From NCBI GenBank assembly GCA_951799405.1, contig OX637332.1, positions 2,485,001-2,549,000 of the forward strand: a stretch of DNA of 64,000 nucleotides. Reading direction: 5' to 3'. Made by a program: the position numbers and the translations under genes. The stretch is from Agapetus fuscipes. Taxonomy: Eukaryota > Arthropoda > Insecta > Trichoptera > Glossosomatidae. The first letter of the stretch is position 1. Each line of letters starts with the position of its first letter. Of the stretch, positions 62,775-64,000 are shown one piece after another. The notes under the pieces were generated by a model, which saw nothing but the letters and a program-made list of their open reading frames with translations, was not told where the DNA came from and made no database searches.

Positions 62775-63177
62775 TCACTGAGACTCCATGATCTCTTGTA
62801 TACTGACATACGTTCCCGTCACAAAACCAAGCATCCCAAACATGATGAGGAACAGATTTTTGTACAAAAGCAATTTGCTGAAGTCTGGATGCTCCCAGTA
62901 CGTGACCAGTTCAATGATGGCAGGGAACATGAGACCCAACGTGGACAAACACACGGCGCCAATCAGTGAGATGAACGGACCCAAATTTGGGATGGCAATG
63001 GCTGTCACCACTGTTCCGGTGATTAGGCAGATTCTCAGCGTGTACTCTGCGATGTTTTTCTTGGCTCCAAACTTATGCTTGAGGTTCTTCCAGATGATCT
63101 CCATCGGGACGTAGAACTGGAGACTGTATGTTAAGAATATGGCGACTGCGATCATGATTTTCACAGATTGAGCCAGT
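62775..63177 (-). CDS. SLC36-type proton-coupled amino acid transporter, last coding exon
   Basis: Final 133 codons of a membrane transporter moving amino acids with protons, in plasma membrane or lysosomes depending on the member. The acceptor on the minus strand is TTCTTTCCAG|A at 63,178, so the exon starts at 63,177 with one base completing a codon; the upstream Met at 63,218 is intronic. The sequence LAQSVKIMIAVAIFLTYSLQ, FYVPMEIIW, IAIPNLGPFISLIGAVCLST and IELVTYW is the standard end of SLC36 (path/CG-type insect) proteins, with the last three to four of about eleven membrane helices. It ends MESQ and TGA. Earlier exons lie beyond the right edge. SLC38 or SLC32 relatives are less likely given the YVPMEIIW and IPNLGPFISL blocks. 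Confidence 0.92.
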
Positions 63178-63242
63178 CTGGAAAGAATTAGAAACATTTT
63201 GTTAACATGGTTAATCAAGTCGAATTGTGTTGAACAGATGTT

Positions 63243-63330
63243 TTAGATTTTCACGGCCGAATGTTGACGCTGGAGGAGCTCGTTCTGCTGCAGTGGTCTT
63301 TTTTAGCATGGTGATGAAACTGTTACAGTA
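63243..63330 (-). mobile_element. possible P-element fragment (intron of SLC36-like gene)
   Basis: TTTTCACGGCCGAATG and GCTGGAGGAGCTCG recall the GGCCGGC and GGAGCTCC ends of other P copies. Weak. Confidence 0.3.
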
Positions 63331-63465
63331 AATCACATCATGATGAAGAAGCGCATTGCAAATATAGGCAAAATATCTGGAAGCAACATCACCAATGGAT
63401 CACACAGATCCTGGAAAGCGACCCTCCTGTGTTAAATTAAGTTTGCGATGACAAGTTTTACTTAA

Positions 63466-63875
63466 AAAAAAAAACGCAACCAAGCTACACATGCAGTGCA
63501 ACTTCTTGCCTGCGTTATCCCTCAAGGGGTCGCATGTGGCGATTCGGGACCTATTTATTTTTACAGGTAAGGGGACCGGCCTCACACCAACCACTTTCAG
63601 TTGAAGTGGGGGTTTCTCAGCTCCTGGGGGGGAGATGGTTCTCATTTCTTGTGAAGGCTGAGTACATCTTGCCGGTATTTATTTTGGGTTTGAAATAGAC
63701 ACCGAAACGGGAAATCATTTCTGACACCCTCGGTGGGGATCGAACCCTTGCTCTCGGCATGGAATGCGAGCATTCTACCAAATGAGATATCGATCGGTCT
63801 TTTACGAGCTTGGTCGTCGCTACAAAATTCTCTAGCAAGACCCAGTTGCTGTAAGGCTGGATGGACCTTTTGATT
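63466..63875 (-). repeat. composite SINE-A (3' part) + SINE-B (long form)
   Basis: Minus strand: A body CATCCAGCCTTACAGCAACT ... CCAAGCTCGTAAAAGACCGA, then B head CGATATCTCATTTGG, B box GGGTTCGATCCCC, full internal block and end TAGCTTGGTTGCG. Shows the A-B junction also with the long form of B. Confidence 0.85.
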
Positions 63876-64000
63876 GACAGTTAATCATGTATTTTCTCTT
63901 TGTTTATAATGTAACGCTTATTACATTCTATTTATATAGTAAAATATAATAATTCTATGAATTGAATGTAATTAAAACTATTAAATCTCTTTAATCATGG

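Noticed and set aside
63178..63218. Met at 63,218 as the start of the SLC36-like protein
   Set aside because: The bases between lie upstream of a good splice acceptor and encode nothing conserved; the family protein is more than three times longer.

Overview
This looks like nuclear DNA of an animal, most likely an arthropod and probably an insect. It is AT-rich. Two conserved animal genes carry ordinary GT-AG introns, and the rest is packed with transposons, tRNA- and 5S-derived SINEs, LINE 3' ends and MITEs. Nothing looks bacterial or viral. The species cannot be named from the sequence alone.

Layout. 1-6062: a Ty3/gypsy LTR retrotransposon on the minus strand, cut by the left edge of the window. 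Its gag and pol frames look intact, and its LTR and primer-binding site are visible. 6.1-32.5 kb: no convincing host gene. This is a mosaic of SINEs, decayed LINE C-termini, hAT and other MITEs, fold-back palindromes, a 1-kb minisatellite with a 47-bp period, and two copies of an element that carries its own short tandem array. 32,636-50,699: a five-exon TMEM9-family gene on the plus strand (193 residues), whose introns total about 17.6 kb and are full of repeats. 50.7-62.7 kb: intergenic and 3'-UTR DNA with more MITEs and SINEs. 62,775-63,177: the last coding exon of an SLC36-type amino-acid transporter on the minus strand, convergent with TMEM9. The window ends in one more composite SINE.

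Repeat families are named here for cross-reference. SINE-A: tRNA-like head with a Gln-like anticodon arm in several copies, B box GGTTCGAATCC. SINE-B: tRNA-like head GGTCGATAGCTCAGTTGG. SINE-C: class-II (long variable arm) tRNA-like head. Repeat D: about 253 bp, starts TTCCTTGACTTATAGG and ends in (GATTA)n, more than 30 copies here. F, G and H: MITE or fold-back families. M: minisatellite-carrying element. P: Penelope-like or hammerhead-like hairpin element. A, B and a 5S rRNA-like module occur in several fused combinations, and SINE-A has at least three alternative 3' ends. This modularity, the M elements and the hammerhead-like hairpins are the most unusual content.

Functionally, the two host genes both belong to families acting on endosomal or lysosomal membranes (TMEM9: v-ATPase or chloride/proton exchanger accessory; SLC36: proton-coupled amino-acid transport). 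Their adjacency may be chance. All family assignments come from reading motifs by eye, without database searches.
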